Source: an uncultured Paracoccaceae bacterium (GTDB taxonomy: Bacteria; Pseudomonadota; Alphaproteobacteria; Rhodobacterales; Rhodobacteraceae). From it: DNA of 64,000 bases. The stretch covers positions 186,001-250,000 of the forward strand of contig CANMTD010000002.1 of NCBI GenBank assembly GCA_947500775.1, read 5' to 3'. Position 1 is the first letter of the stretch; every line of letters starts with the position of its first letter. Made by a program: the position numbers and the translations under genes. The notes beneath the pieces were generated by a model. The model was not told the DNA's origin. It saw only the letters and a list, made by a program, of their open reading frames with translations, and made no database searches. Below, piece by piece: positions 43,522-52,237 of this stretch.

Positions 43522-43551
43522 TTATATAATGCGTTAATCAGGAGTACGATT

Positions 43552-43917
43552 ATGAAACACCCAGTAGACGTCCACGTCGGTAAACGCGTCCGCCATCGTC
43601 GGTGGATGGTTGGTATGACCCAGCAACAGCTTGCCGAACGCGTCGGTATCAAGTTTCAGCAAATTCAGAAATACGAAACCGGTATGAACCGGGTCAGCGC
43701 CTCTCGTTTGTGGGATATTGCGGACGCTTTGGATGTGCCGGTCAGCTTTTTCTTTGACGGCCTTGACCAGAAAACCGAAACCGAAGGCGCGGGTTTGCCT
43801 GCCGATATTCTGTCGGACAAGGAAGCGCTGGAACTGGTGCGTTCCTACTATGCCATTCCGGAAAATCAGCGCCGCCGCCTGTTCGAACTGGCGCGCGTGC
43901 TCAGCGACGTTTCCTGA
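43552..43917 (+). CDS. XRE-family (Cro/CI helix-turn-helix) regulator
   Basis: This 121-residue DNA-binding protein has an HTH_3 domain at about residues 8-65 (VRHRRWMVGMTQQQLAERVG, FQQIQKYETGMNRVSASRL). A C-terminal helix follows (ALELVRSYYAIPENQRRRLF). It matches the short XRE proteins conserved in alphaproteobacteria. GGAG lies 8 bases before ATG 43552. The region upstream carries repeats and a sigma-54-like promoter, which suggests regulated expression. Targets are unknown; autoregulation through the TGCAAAA repeats is a possibility. Confidence 0.9.
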   Translation: MKHPVDVHVGKRVRHRRWMVGMTQQQLAERVGIKFQQIQKYETGMNRVSASRLWDIADALDVPVSFFFDGLDQKTETEGAGLPADILSDKEALELVRSYYAIPENQRRRLFELARVLSDVS

Positions 43918-44005
43918 ACCACGATCTTGACCTGCCCGGGGCGGGGGGGTACCGCGACTATTATCGCGGCGTATTCCCCTCGCCGGACAATCCGGGACCG
44001 ACCTT

Positions 44006-44806
44006 ATGCAACCACAATTGATTGCTGAACTTAGCGCCACCGCACATGCACTGGCGGATGTCGCACGGAAAGAAACGCTGGCCCATTTTCGAACCGCAGC
44101 GTTGGACATTCAGAACAAGGATGCGGGTGGGTTTGACCCGGTGACGCTGGCCGATGGGGCGGCGGAACGGGCGATGCGCGCCTTGCTGGCCGAATTGCGC
44201 CCCGACGATGCGATCCTGGGCGAAGAACTGGGGAACGCCCCCGGCACAACCGGCCTGACCTGGGTTCTGGACCCGATCGACGGCACCCGTGCCTATATGT
44301 CGGGCACGCCCACATGGGGGGTTCTGATCGCGGCTTCGGATGAAAACGGTCCGCTGTTCGGCGTGATCGATCAGCCCTATATCGGCGAGCGGTTCATTGG
44401 CGGCTTTGGTCAGGCGCAGCTGGTCGGGCCTTCGGGCACGCACCCGCTGCAGGCCCGCGCGCCGCGCCGCCTGGACGAGGCGACCCTGTTCACCACCTTC
44501 CCCGAGGTCGGCACGGCGGCCGAGGGGGCCGCCTTTCGCACCCTGTCCGAACAGGTGCGGCTGACCCGTTACGGGATGGATTGCTACGCCTATGCGCTGG
44601 TGGCGCTGGGGCAGGTCGATCTGGTGGTCGAGGCGGGGCTGCAACCTTACGACATTCACGCGCCCATTGCCGTGATCCATGCCGCCGGTGGTATCGTCAC
44701 CGATTGGCAGGGCGGCCCGGCCCATGATGGTGGCCGCGTCGTGGCCGCAGCCAACCCCGAGATTCACGCCGCCGCCCTGCGGTTTCTGCGCAACGCCGGG
44801 GATTAG
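44006..44806 (+). CDS. hisN: Histidinol-phosphatase HisN-like inositol-monophosphatase family protein
   Basis: This 266-residue Mg2+ phosphatase has the metal-binding motifs LGEELGN (Glu) and WVLDPIDGTRAYMSG, plus a late Asp in QPYDIHAPIAVIHAAGG. In many family members that last block is WD; here it is YD. The MSGTPTWGVLI segment fits the histidinol-phosphatase subgroup found in alphaproteobacteria. It would carry out the penultimate step in histidine synthesis. The 8-oxoguanine deaminase gene starts 4 bases after it, so they are probably one operon. Confidence 0.8.
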   Translation: MQPQLIAELSATAHALADVARKETLAHFRTAALDIQNKDAGGFDPVTLADGAAERAMRALLAELRPDDAILGEELGNAPGTTGLTWVLDPIDGTRAYMSGTPTWGVLIAASDENGPLFGVIDQPYIGERFIGGFGQAQLVGPSGTHPLQARAPRRLDEATLFTTFPEVGTAAEGAAFRTLSEQVRLTRYGMDCYAYALVALGQVDLVVEAGLQPYDIHAPIAVIHAAGGIVTDWQGGPAHDGGRVVAAANPEIHAAALRFLRNAGD

Positions 44807-44810
44807 ACCC

Positions 44811-46148
44811 ATGGCCCATACGCTGATCCGCCGGGCCGAGGTCGTGCTGACCATGGATGACACGCGGCGCGAACTGGCGGGTGCCGATATCCGGCTGCGG
44901 GATGGCGTGATCTCCGAGATCGGCACCGGGCTGGCAACGGATGGGGCCGAGGTTCTGTTGGCGGATGGTTGTCTGGTCACCCCCGGACTGATCAACACCC
45001 ACCACCACCTGTATCAAAGCCTGACCCGCGCGGTGCCCGGCGGGCAGGACGCGCTGTTGTTCGGCTGGCTCAAGACGCTTTACCCGATCTGGGCGCGGTT
45101 CGGCCCCGAGGAAATGCGCATATCCGCCCTGACCGGGCTGGCCGAACTGGCGCTGTCGGGTTGCACGATGAGCGCGGATCACCTGTATCTTTATCCCAAT
45201 GGCGCGCGTCTGGACGACACGATCGCGGCCGCCGGTGAAATTGGATTGCGGTTCCATCCGACCCGCGGTGCCATGAGCATCGGGCAAAGCGATGGCGGCC
45301 TGCCTCCTGATGCGCTGGTCGAACGCGAGGCGGATATCCTGAACGATTGCATCCGGGTGATCGACCGGTTCCACGACCCGCGCCCCGGGGCGATGGTGCA
45401 GGTCGGCGTCGCCCCTTGTTCGCCGTTTTCCGTCAGCCGCGAACTGATGCGCGATGCGGCCCTGCTGGCGCGCGACAAAGGCGTGCGCCTGCACACCCAT
45501 CTGGCCGAAAATGACGAAGATATCGCCTATTCCCAGGCGCAATTCGGCTGTCGCCCCGGCCAATATGCCGAAGATCTGGGCTGGACCGGCGATGACGTCT
45601 GGCACGCCCATTGCGTGAAACTGGACGCGGGCGAGATTGATCTGTTCGCGCGGTCCGGCACCGGCGTGGCCCATTGCCCCTGTTCCAACTGCCGCCTTGG
45701 GTCGGGCATCGCGCCGGTGCGCGCGATGCGGGATGCAGGCGTGCGCGTCGGGCTGGGGGTGGACGGATCGGCCTCGAACGACGCGGGCAATCTGGTGGCC
45801 GAGGCGCGGCAGGCGATGCTGTTGCAACGCGTGGCACGCGGCGCCGATGCGATGAGCGCGCGCGAGGCGCTGGAGATCGCCACCCGGGGCGGGGCCGCCG
45901 TGCTGGGCCGCGACGATTGCGGCCAGATCGCCCTGGGCAAACGCGCCGATCTGGCGATCTGGGACATGTCGGGGATCGAGGTCGCGGGCAGTTGGGACAA
46001 GGCCGCGCTGTTGCTGGCGGGGCCAAGCCGCGTGCGCGACCTGTTTGTCGAAGGGCGGCAGGTGGTGCAGGGCGGGCAGGTCACGACGATTGACCTGCCG
46101 ATGGTGATCGAGGCGCAGAACCGTTTGGCGACAAGGTTGGCGGGTTAG
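44811..46148 (+). CDS. 8-oxoguanine deaminase-type amidohydrolase
   Basis: This 445-residue enzyme is of the amidohydrolase/ATZ-TRZ fold. The zinc site HxH is in GLINTHHHLYQSLTR; other ligands are in LHTHLAENDED, WHAHCVKL and LGVDGSASNDAGN. The RAVPGGQDALLFGWLKTLYP block is characteristic of the 8-oxoguanine deaminase subgroup, which turns oxidised guanine into urate. ATG 44811 starts MAHTLIRRAEVVL, 4 bases after the hisN stop. It overlaps the convergent VPLPA-CTERM gene by 4 bases. A guanine deaminase gene lies 0.9 kb away. Confidence 0.85.
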   Translation: MAHTLIRRAEVVLTMDDTRRELAGADIRLRDGVISEIGTGLATDGAEVLLADGCLVTPGLINTHHHLYQSLTRAVPGGQDALLFGWLKTLYPIWARFGPEEMRISALTGLAELALSGCTMSADHLYLYPNGARLDDTIAAAGEIGLRFHPTRGAMSIGQSDGGLPPDALVEREADILNDCIRVIDRFHDPRPGAMVQVGVAPCSPFSVSRELMRDAALLARDKGVRLHTHLAENDEDIAYSQAQFGCRPGQYAEDLGWTGDDVWHAHCVKLDAGEIDLFARSGTGVAHCPCSNCRLGSGIAPVRAMRDAGVRVGLGVDGSASNDAGNLVAEARQAMLLQRVARGADAMSAREALEIATRGGAAVLGRDDCGQIALGKRADLAIWDMSGIEVAGSWDKAALLLAGPSRVRDLFVEGRQVVQGGQVTTIDLPMVIEAQNRLATRLAG

Positions 46149-46867
46149 GCCGCGCGACGTTTGCGCAACAGCCCCAGCAGGCCGACGCCAGCCAACAGCA
46201 GCGGCGCGCCCGCAGGCAGCGGCACTGGGGCGATGGTGCTTTCGACCTCGAAAGTCATCGTATAATCCAAGCCTTCGACGCAGACCGGGCTGAAACCGGG
46301 GAAATTCGGCTCATAGGTCTGGGCGCAGGTGCTGCCCTGATCGATCAGGCTGCTCAGATAGATGCCGGGGCCCACGTCCAGCGGCCCGGTTTCAAACAGT
46401 TTCGAGGTGGTGCCCAGAGCGCCGTCCTCAAGCTGGGAAATGGTAAAGATTTCGGGCGTCACGCTGCTTTCTTCGAAAAACCAGCTTGGCGCGGTGTTCA
46501 GGAACGTCGACTGCTGCAGGAAACCTGCGGCCGCTGGCAGCGAAAACGCGATCCCGGGCAGGTTGGTGCCCCAGTTGATGCTGGCGCTGATGATGCGCAG
46601 GCCTGCGCCAACGCCGATATTGAACGCATCCGAGGAATCCGTCGGCGAAAAGATCGACCCGGTGAAGCTGTTGCTGCCTTCGATCAGATTGAAAAGCGCG
46701 ACATCGTCCAGCCCGCCGATGGTGTCGTAATCGCCCGCAGGCAGGCCATCCTCGGTTGGGACAACCGCTTCGTCAAACGATCCGGCATAGGGGATGACCA
46801 CGGTGCCGGCGTGGGCCGCGGTTGCAGAGATCAGGGCAAGGGCGGAAGCGGAAAGAAAAAATTTCAT
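46145..46867 (-). CDS. VPLPA-CTERM sorting-domain exported protein
   Basis: This 240-residue protein has a signal peptide (MKFFLSASALALISATAAHA). The body is rich in Ser, Phe and acidic residues. The C-terminal sorting signal has PVPLPAGAPLLLAGVGLLG followed by the basic tail RKRRAA. This is the Rhodobacteraceae VPLPA-CTERM variant of PEP-CTERM, processed by an exosortase; no exosortase gene is in the window. The protein is likely surface-attached or released into matrix. The function of the body is unknown. It sits alone between two purine deaminase genes. Confidence 0.88.
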   Translation of the reverse strand: MKFFLSASALALISATAAHAGTVVIPYAGSFDEAVVPTEDGLPAGDYDTIGGLDDVALFNLIEGSNSFTGSIFSPTDSSDAFNIGVGAGLRIISASINWGTNLPGIAFSLPAAAGFLQQSTFLNTAPSWFFEESSVTPEIFTISQLEDGALGTTSKLFETGPLDVGPGIYLSSLIDQGSTCAQTYEPNFPGFSPVCVEGLDYTMTFEVESTIAPVPLPAGAPLLLAGVGLLGLLRKRRAA

Positions 46868-47024
46868 CAGGACATCCTATTGAAAGGGAAAAAGCAGTAC
46901 CGCAGGCTGAAAGCGCAGCTAAAATAATGTGCAATCTGATATGTATCTTATTTTTGTCACATTTCCTAACAGTTCCTGCCTTTGTACATGCATTGGCGAC
47001 AGTGGCGCGCGACCGCTGGCATTG

Positions 47025-48317
47025 TCATCGGGGGGTTCCGCCCACCCAGACCGCGCGGATCGCCCGGTCATCCCCCATCATGATCGTCGGAAACAGGGCC
47101 TGCCAGATGTCTTCGGCGCGGGCGGTGCGTTGGGAAATGGCGGGGGTCGAGGCAAGATCGATCACGATAAGGTCGGCCTCTAACCCTTTGCCTATGTTCC
47201 CGATTTTGTCGTCCGCCCGCAGGCTGCGCGCGGCCCCTTGGGTGGCCAGCCAATACAGCTCGGCCGGGTGCAGCGCGCGGCCCCGCAGCTGGGCGATCTC
47301 ATAGGCAGCGGCCATGGTGCGCAGCATCGAAAACGACGATCCGCCGCCGGTGTCGGTGGCCAGCCCGATCCGCTGCCCTTCGGACATCAGCCCATCCAGA
47401 TCGAACAGGCCCGACCCGATGAAAGTGTTCGAGGTCGGGCAATGCACGATGCTGGCGCCGCTGTCCTTCAGCCGCCCGCGTTCGCGCCCGGTCAGGTGGA
47501 TCGCATGGCCGAATACCGCGCCGGGCCCCAGCAGGCCAAAGCGTTCATAGGTGTCCAGATAATCGCGCGCCTCGGGGAACAGATCGTGCACCCATTCGAC
47601 CTCATCCACCTGTTCGCTCAGGTGGGTCTGCATCAGGCAATCGGGGTGTTCGGCCCAAAGCGCGCCCAAAGCCTCCAGTTGTTCGGGGGTCGAGGTGGGT
47701 GAAAACCGCGGGGTGATGACATAGGACAGCCGGTCGACCCCGTGCCAGCGCGACAACAGCGCGCGGCTGTCGTCATAGGCCGATTGCGCAGTGTCGCGCA
47801 GCCCGTCGGGGGCGTTGCGGTCCATGCAGGTCTTGCCCGCCAGCGCCCGCAGCCCGCGCGCCTGTGCCTTCTGAAAGAAGGCATTCACGCTTTCAGGGTG
47901 AATAGTGCAATAAGAACAGGTGGTTGTCGTGCCATTTTGAAGTGTCAGGTCGAAATATCTATCGGCCACTTCGGCGGCATATTCCGCATCGGAAAACCGC
48001 ATTTCTTCAGGGAAGGTATAGGTGTTCAGCCAGTCGATCAGCCGCTTGCCCCAACTGGCGATGATCGCGGTCTGCGGGTAATGCACATGCGCATCGACAA
48101 ACCCCGCCGTGATCAACCCGTCGCCATAATCATGCACCCGGGCCTGCGGATATTGCGCGCGCAGGGTGTCACCATCGCCGACCTCGATGATCTTGCCATC
48201 ACCGATCAGAACCCCGCCGCGCCGCTGATGCACGGCGGCATCGGCCACGCCCGCGACAAACGGATCGGCGTGGTAGTGCAGGGTCTGTCCCAAAAGAAGC
48301 TGCTGGTCCGCCATCAT
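47025..48317 (-). CDS. guaD: Guanine deaminase
   Basis: This 430-residue amidohydrolase converts guanine to xanthine. The zinc ligands are in GFVDAHVHYPQTAII, MQTHLSEQ and VFGHAIHLTGRE. The CPTSNTFIGSGLFDLD and LATDTGGGSSFSML blocks are characteristic of GuaD. The length is standard. ATG 48317 follows GGGGGG. With the 8-oxoguanine deaminase and the nucleoside hydrolase it gives a route from nucleosides to xanthine and urate. The later steps (xanthine dehydrogenase) are not in the window. Confidence 0.93.
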   Translation of the reverse strand: MMADQQLLLGQTLHYHADPFVAGVADAAVHQRRGGVLIGDGKIIEVGDGDTLRAQYPQARVHDYGDGLITAGFVDAHVHYPQTAIIASWGKRLIDWLNTYTFPEEMRFSDAEYAAEVADRYFDLTLQNGTTTTCSYCTIHPESVNAFFQKAQARGLRALAGKTCMDRNAPDGLRDTAQSAYDDSRALLSRWHGVDRLSYVITPRFSPTSTPEQLEALGALWAEHPDCLMQTHLSEQVDEVEWVHDLFPEARDYLDTYERFGLLGPGAVFGHAIHLTGRERGRLKDSGASIVHCPTSNTFIGSGLFDLDGLMSEGQRIGLATDTGGGSSFSMLRTMAAAYEIAQLRGRALHPAELYWLATQGAARSLRADDKIGNIGKGLEADLIVIDLASTPAISQRTARAEDIWQALFPTIMMGDDRAIRAVWVGGTPR

Positions 48318-48439
48318 CGCCCCCCGCGTTCACTCGGTCCCAGACTAAGCAACCGGAGAGGCAAGGTAAATCGCACATCTTGCACTGTTGCTGGCACCCG
48401 GCTTTGGATATGCTGCCCCCAAATCGCAAGGGGCAGGGC

Positions 48440-49825
48440 ATGACAGAGAACGGCATCGACCCGATCGAGCAGGACGACGACGATTACACGCTGGACGGTC
48501 GGACCTTTTCGGCGATCCGCATTGCCGTTGCCGCCGGCGACAGCGAACGGCTGGGAAAGCTGCTGGAACCGCTGCACCCCGCCGATATCGCCGACCTTCT
48601 GGAACAGGTCGACAGCGCCCACCGGCGCGAGATTCTGTTTCTGGGCGCCAAGTTCTTTGATGGGGAAATCCTGTCCGAACTGGACGAAGGGATTCGCGAA
48701 GAGGTCATCGAATTCCTGCCCAAAGAGGTTCTGGACGAAGCCGTCCGCGAGCTGGAAACCGACGATGTCGTCGATCTGGTCGAGGATCTGGAACAGCCGC
48801 AGCAATCGGCCATTCTGGACGCGCTGGAAGATGCCGACCGGGTCGCGGTCGAACAGGCGCTGACCTATCCCGAATATTCCGCCGGCCGTCTGATGCAGCG
48901 CGAGGTAGTGGCCGCGCCCGAACATTGGAACGTCGGCAATGCCATCGACCATTTGCGTAACAATAAGAAAGAGTTACCCGAACAGTTTTACCATATTTTC
49001 GTGGTCGATCCGAAAATGCAGCCAATCGGATATGTGACCCTGGGCAAGCTGTTGTCGACCAAACGCTCGGTCCCGATGACCGAAATTCTTGAGGACAGTT
49101 TCCGCGTGATCCCCGTGCTGCAACCCGAGGCGGATGTGGCCTATGCCTTCAACCAGTATCACCTGATCTCGGCCCCGGTGGTCGATGACGGCGGGCGGTT
49201 GATCGGGATGATCACCATCGATGACGCCATGGCGGTTCTGGACGAGGAACACGAAGAAGACATCATGCGTCTGGCCGGTGTTGGCGAAGGCAGCCTGAGC
49301 GACCGGGTGATCGAAACCACCCGGCAACGGTTCCCCTGGCTGGCGGTCAACCTTGTGACCGCGATTCTGGCCTCGCTGGTCATCGCCCAGTTCGAAGCGA
49401 CCATCGCCCAGTTCGTGGCGCTTGCGGTTTTGATGCCGATTGTGGCCTCGATGGGCGGCAACGCCGGTACACAAAGCCTGACGGTGGCGGTGCGCGCGAT
49501 TGCGACCAAGGATTTGACGCCATCGAACGTCTGGCGCGTGGTCCGGCGCGAGGCTTTGGTGGGGCTGGTGAACGGTCTGATCTTTGCGGTTGTGATGGGC
49601 GTGGTGGGCGTGTTGTGGTTCGGCACACCGATGCTGGGGGTGGTGATCGCGGTGGCGATGGTGATCAATCTGGTGGTGGCCGGGCTGGCGGGCATTCTGG
49701 TGCCGGTCACGCTGGACCGGATCGGGGTGGACCCGGCGCTGGCTTCGGGCGCCTTTGTGACGACCGTGACGGATGTCGTTGGTTTCTTTGCCTTTCTCGG
49801 GCTGGCCGGGGCGGTCCTGCTGTGA
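48440..49825 (+). CDS. mgtE: Magnesium transporter MgtE
   Basis: This 461-residue channel protein has an N-terminal superhelical domain (LEPLHPADIADLLEQVD), two CBS domains (about 145-265, GYVTLGKLL, HLISAPVVDDGGRLIG) and five C-terminal membrane helices. The pore motifs MPIVASMGGNAGTQS and TTVTDVVGFF are present. CBS and N domains gate the channel according to cytosolic Mg2+. ATG 48440 follows AAGGGGCAGG. Its stop overlaps the next gene (GTGA), so the two are coupled. Confidence 0.95.
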   Translation: MTENGIDPIEQDDDDYTLDGRTFSAIRIAVAAGDSERLGKLLEPLHPADIADLLEQVDSAHRREILFLGAKFFDGEILSELDEGIREEVIEFLPKEVLDEAVRELETDDVVDLVEDLEQPQQSAILDALEDADRVAVEQALTYPEYSAGRLMQREVVAAPEHWNVGNAIDHLRNNKKELPEQFYHIFVVDPKMQPIGYVTLGKLLSTKRSVPMTEILEDSFRVIPVLQPEADVAYAFNQYHLISAPVVDDGGRLIGMITIDDAMAVLDEEHEEDIMRLAGVGEGSLSDRVIETTRQRFPWLAVNLVTAILASLVIAQFEATIAQFVALAVLMPIVASMGGNAGTQSLTVAVRAIATKDLTPSNVWRVVRREALVGLVNGLIFAVVMGVVGVLWFGTPMLGVVIAVAMVINLVVAGLAGILVPVTLDRIGVDPALASGAFVTTVTDVVGFFAFLGLAGAVLL

Positions 49826-50382
49826 CCGATCTGGCGCAGATCAAGGCCGCGGCAAGGGCTGCCGCTTTTGCCCGGCGCAAGGCCGCGCATGATCCGGCGC
49901 GCAGTGCTGCGGGGGCGGATCGTTTGCTGGCCGAATTGCGGCCCCATGCGGGGCGTGTCCTGTCGGGCTATATGCCGATCCGGACCGAAATCAGCCCTTT
50001 GCCCGCGATGACGGACATGGCGCGGCACGGGCCGGTCTGTGTGCCGGTGATCCAGGGGCCGGACCTGCCGCTGCTGTTCCGGCAATGGACGCCCGAGGCT
50101 GTCATGATCGACGGCCCATTTGGCGCAAAAATCCCGGCCGAGGGTGCCGCGCTGGAGCCTGAGATATTGATCGTGCCTCTGGTCGCCTTCGACCGGCAGG
50201 GGCAGCGGTTGGGCTATGGCGGCGGGTTTTACGACCGCACGTTGGAACGGCTGCGCGCCAAACGCCCGACGATGGCCATCGGGTTCGCTTATGGCGGGCA
50301 ACAGGCCGACGCCTTGCCGATTGAGCCGACCGATCAGCCGCTGGACATGATCGTGACCGAGGCCGGGGTCCTGCGGTTCTAG
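49822..50382 (+). CDS. 5-formyltetrahydrofolate cyclo-ligase
   Basis: This 186-residue enzyme (5-FCL/MTHFS, YgfA-like) converts 5-formyl-THF to 5,10-methenyl-THF with ATP. The family signature RLGYGGGFYDRTLE is intact, with the ARRKAAHDPARSA start and LIVPLVAFD before it. GTG 49822 overlaps the mgtE stop (GTGA) and gives the usual length. In related genomes it is commonly close to the YmdB-like gene that lies 1.9 kb downstream here. Confidence 0.92.
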   Translation: MTDLAQIKAAARAAAFARRKAAHDPARSAAGADRLLAELRPHAGRVLSGYMPIRTEISPLPAMTDMARHGPVCVPVIQGPDLPLLFRQWTPEAVMIDGPFGAKIPAEGAALEPEILIVPLVAFDRQGQRLGYGGGFYDRTLERLRAKRPTMAIGFAYGGQQADALPIEPTDQPLDMIVTEAGVLRF

Positions 50383-50394
50383 ACCGGTTCTAGA

Positions 50395-50422
50395 TCGGGG
50401 CCCCGCCGAAACGGGACCCCGA
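50395..50422. terminator. Hairpin between convergent genes
   Basis: TCGGGGCCCCG and CGGGACCCCGA form an 11-bp stem with one mismatch and a six-base loop. No long U run follows on either side. It probably serves both the cyclo-ligase and the PepSY genes. Confidence 0.55.
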
Positions 50423-50426
50423 AAGA

Positions 50427-51743
50427 TCATTCCGCAGGGGTCGCCCCGCGCGCCGCAAACCATCCCAGACGGCGAAAGATCAGCCAATCCAGCGCCAGGG
50501 CCAGCACCAGCGAGGCGCCCATCAGCGGCAGGATCAGCCCCAGCCCGATGATCAGCACGATCATGCCAGTGCCAAGGCTGGCCTCGGGGGCGGCGGGCAC
50601 GCCCAGCGATCCGGCGGGGCGCCGCATCCACCAGGCCACGAACCCGGACACCGACAGCATGACCCCCAGAACCGCCGCCAAAGTGTTCACGGCCAGGTTC
50701 AGCGGGCCGAACAGCTCGCCCTGATGCAGCGAAATGCCCAGCGACACGGTCTTGGCCACCACCGGGTTTTGCGCGAAATCATGGCGTTTCAGCACCGCGC
50801 CGGAATATTGATCCACGATCAGCTCGGTCTGTTCGTACCGGTTTTTCGATGCCGACCGGACCCAGAACGCACCCGATGCGTTTTTCGGCGGGCGCAGCTC
50901 ATACGGGGTGGCCAGACCCTGCGCGCGGGCGGCCTCGAACACCTGCGCATAGGCAATGGGCGTCCCATCCGATTGCGTTGAAACGGGCACATCGCCGCCA
51001 AACCGTAGGCTTTTAGAGGCCTGCCCGGTGCGATCTTGCACAAACGACAGGCTGCCGCCCCAGACATCGGTCCACGGCAGGCCGCTGATCAGCAGGGGGG
51101 TGATCAGGACGGCGGCCAGCATTCCGGTGAACAGATGGGTTTCGCGCCACCAGCTGCGCCCGCGCCCCTTGGGCAGGCGGGTGGCATCGGCAAGGCTGCG
51201 CTGCCCCCGCGGCCACCACAGATAGACCCCGGTCACGATCATCACGATCGCCCAATGCGCGGCCAGTTCCACGAATTTCGTGCCGATCTTGCCCAACAGC
51301 AATTCGCCGTGGAACTTTTTCAGCATCCGCATCGCCATCGTATCGCGCGGCTGCACCGCCAGAACCTGCGCGGTATAGGGGTTCACCCAGGCATAGGATC
51401 GGGTTTTATTCGCGTCGTTGAACTCGATGACGGTGGTGCGCCCGGGGGCGGGCGGGGCGGTTATGCCGCGCAGCCGGGTGATCCCGGCGGCGGCCTCGAC
51501 CGCGGCCACCTGCGCCTCGAAGGGTTGCAGGGGGCCGGTTTCGGCCACGCTCAGCCGATCCGCATACAGCCGGTTTTCGATCTGCGGCTTGTACAGATAG
51601 ATGCCGCCGGTGACCGACAGGATCAGCATGAAGGGCAAAACATAAAGCGCTGCCAGAAAATGCCATTTCCAGACCAGCCGGTAAAACGCGCCACCGCGCG
51701 TGTAAGGGGGCGCAGCCGAAGCCGCGTTTGGGGTCGTGTTCAT
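50427..51743 (-). CDS. PepSY-associated membrane protein (PF03929)
   Basis: This 438-residue inner-membrane protein has four main hydrophobic segments. A first helix (FLAALYVLPFMLILSVTGGIYLY) is followed by a periplasmic PepSY region. A conserved FHGELLLGKIGTKFVELAAH segment comes next, with VTGVYLWWPRG. A second periplasmic region and C-terminal helices with SLHQGELFGPLNL complete it. Such proteins are often found with siderophore or metal uptake genes and may be reductases. It is preceded on the same strand by a small secreted protein gene, with 37 bases between. Confidence 0.88.
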   Translation of the reverse strand: MNTTPNAASAAPPYTRGGAFYRLVWKWHFLAALYVLPFMLILSVTGGIYLYKPQIENRLYADRLSVAETGPLQPFEAQVAAVEAAAGITRLRGITAPPAPGRTTVIEFNDANKTRSYAWVNPYTAQVLAVQPRDTMAMRMLKKFHGELLLGKIGTKFVELAAHWAIVMIVTGVYLWWPRGQRSLADATRLPKGRGRSWWRETHLFTGMLAAVLITPLLISGLPWTDVWGGSLSFVQDRTGQASKSLRFGGDVPVSTQSDGTPIAYAQVFEAARAQGLATPYELRPPKNASGAFWVRSASKNRYEQTELIVDQYSGAVLKRHDFAQNPVVAKTVSLGISLHQGELFGPLNLAVNTLAAVLGVMLSVSGFVAWWMRRPAGSLGVPAAPEASLGTGMIVLIIGLGLILPLMGASLVLALALDWLIFRRLGWFAARGATPAE

Positions 51744-51780
51744 CTTGATACGTCCTTGAGTGTCTGTTGTGTGGGGGTTG

Positions 51781-52143
51781 TCAGACAGTCAGGACTGGGG
51801 GCGCGCGGGTCGGCATGCTGTGGGCATGACGCCAGTCGGGCAGGGTGGGCAGAGCCGCAGGCAGCAAAACCCGATGCGACCGCGCCAGCGCCTGCCAGAA
51901 CCCGTCCGCCGGGCGCTGATCCGCCGGATCGGCCATCAGCGTGCAATGCTGATCGTCGCCCTGGCTCATTTCGACCGGCGATCCATCCGGGCCCAGCGTG
52001 ATGGTCTGCAGGCTGTCGCCGGTACAGATCACGATGGTCCGGAACAGGCCGGGCAGGGCAAGGGTTATCGCAGCCGAAACCTTGGGCAACAGAATGCCAA
52101 GGCAAAGCACAAGCATCAGGACAAGGCGCGAAGCGGTAACCAT
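51781..52143 (-). CDS. Small exported protein, DUF2946-like
   Basis: This 120-residue protein starts with a signal peptide (MVTASRLVLMLVLCLGILLP). The pattern VICTGDSLQTITLGPDGSPV and a later DQHC resemble DUF2946, whose members sit by copper or TonB-linked genes. The rest is poorly conserved to the eye. ATG 52143 was chosen at the signal peptide; the frame extends further upstream without family features. It is upstream of the PepSY gene, so the pair may handle a metal at the periplasmic face. Family assignment is tentative. Confidence 0.6.
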   Translation of the reverse strand: MVTASRLVLMLVLCLGILLPKVSAAITLALPGLFRTIVICTGDSLQTITLGPDGSPVEMSQGDDQHCTLMADPADQRPADGFWQALARSHRVLLPAALPTLPDWRHAHSMPTRAPPVLTV

Positions 52144-52237
52144 ACCGGTCTCTACCAACTCTTGCCGCGGCCTGTCACGGTCATTTCGCCGCACTGGCCC
52201 TTGCGTATCGGGGCGACAAGCCCTAGGCCCCCATCCC

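Larger units (their letters stand above)
43232..43551. other. AT-rich regulatory region between quinone reductase and XRE genes
   Basis: This 320-base region is strikingly AT-rich for the genome. It holds a 12-bp tandem repeat with inverted copies (43333-43390). A sigma-70-like pair TTGACA (43429-43434) and TATAAA (43451-43456) is 16 bases apart. A sigma-54-like element lies at 43506-43521. Both flanking genes point away from it, so it must hold two promoters. Confidence 0.6.

Noticed and set aside
43505-43530. Sigma-70 promoter TTGGCA/TATAAT before the XRE gene
   Set aside because: The spacing is only 14 bases. The same sequence fits the sigma-54 pattern exactly.
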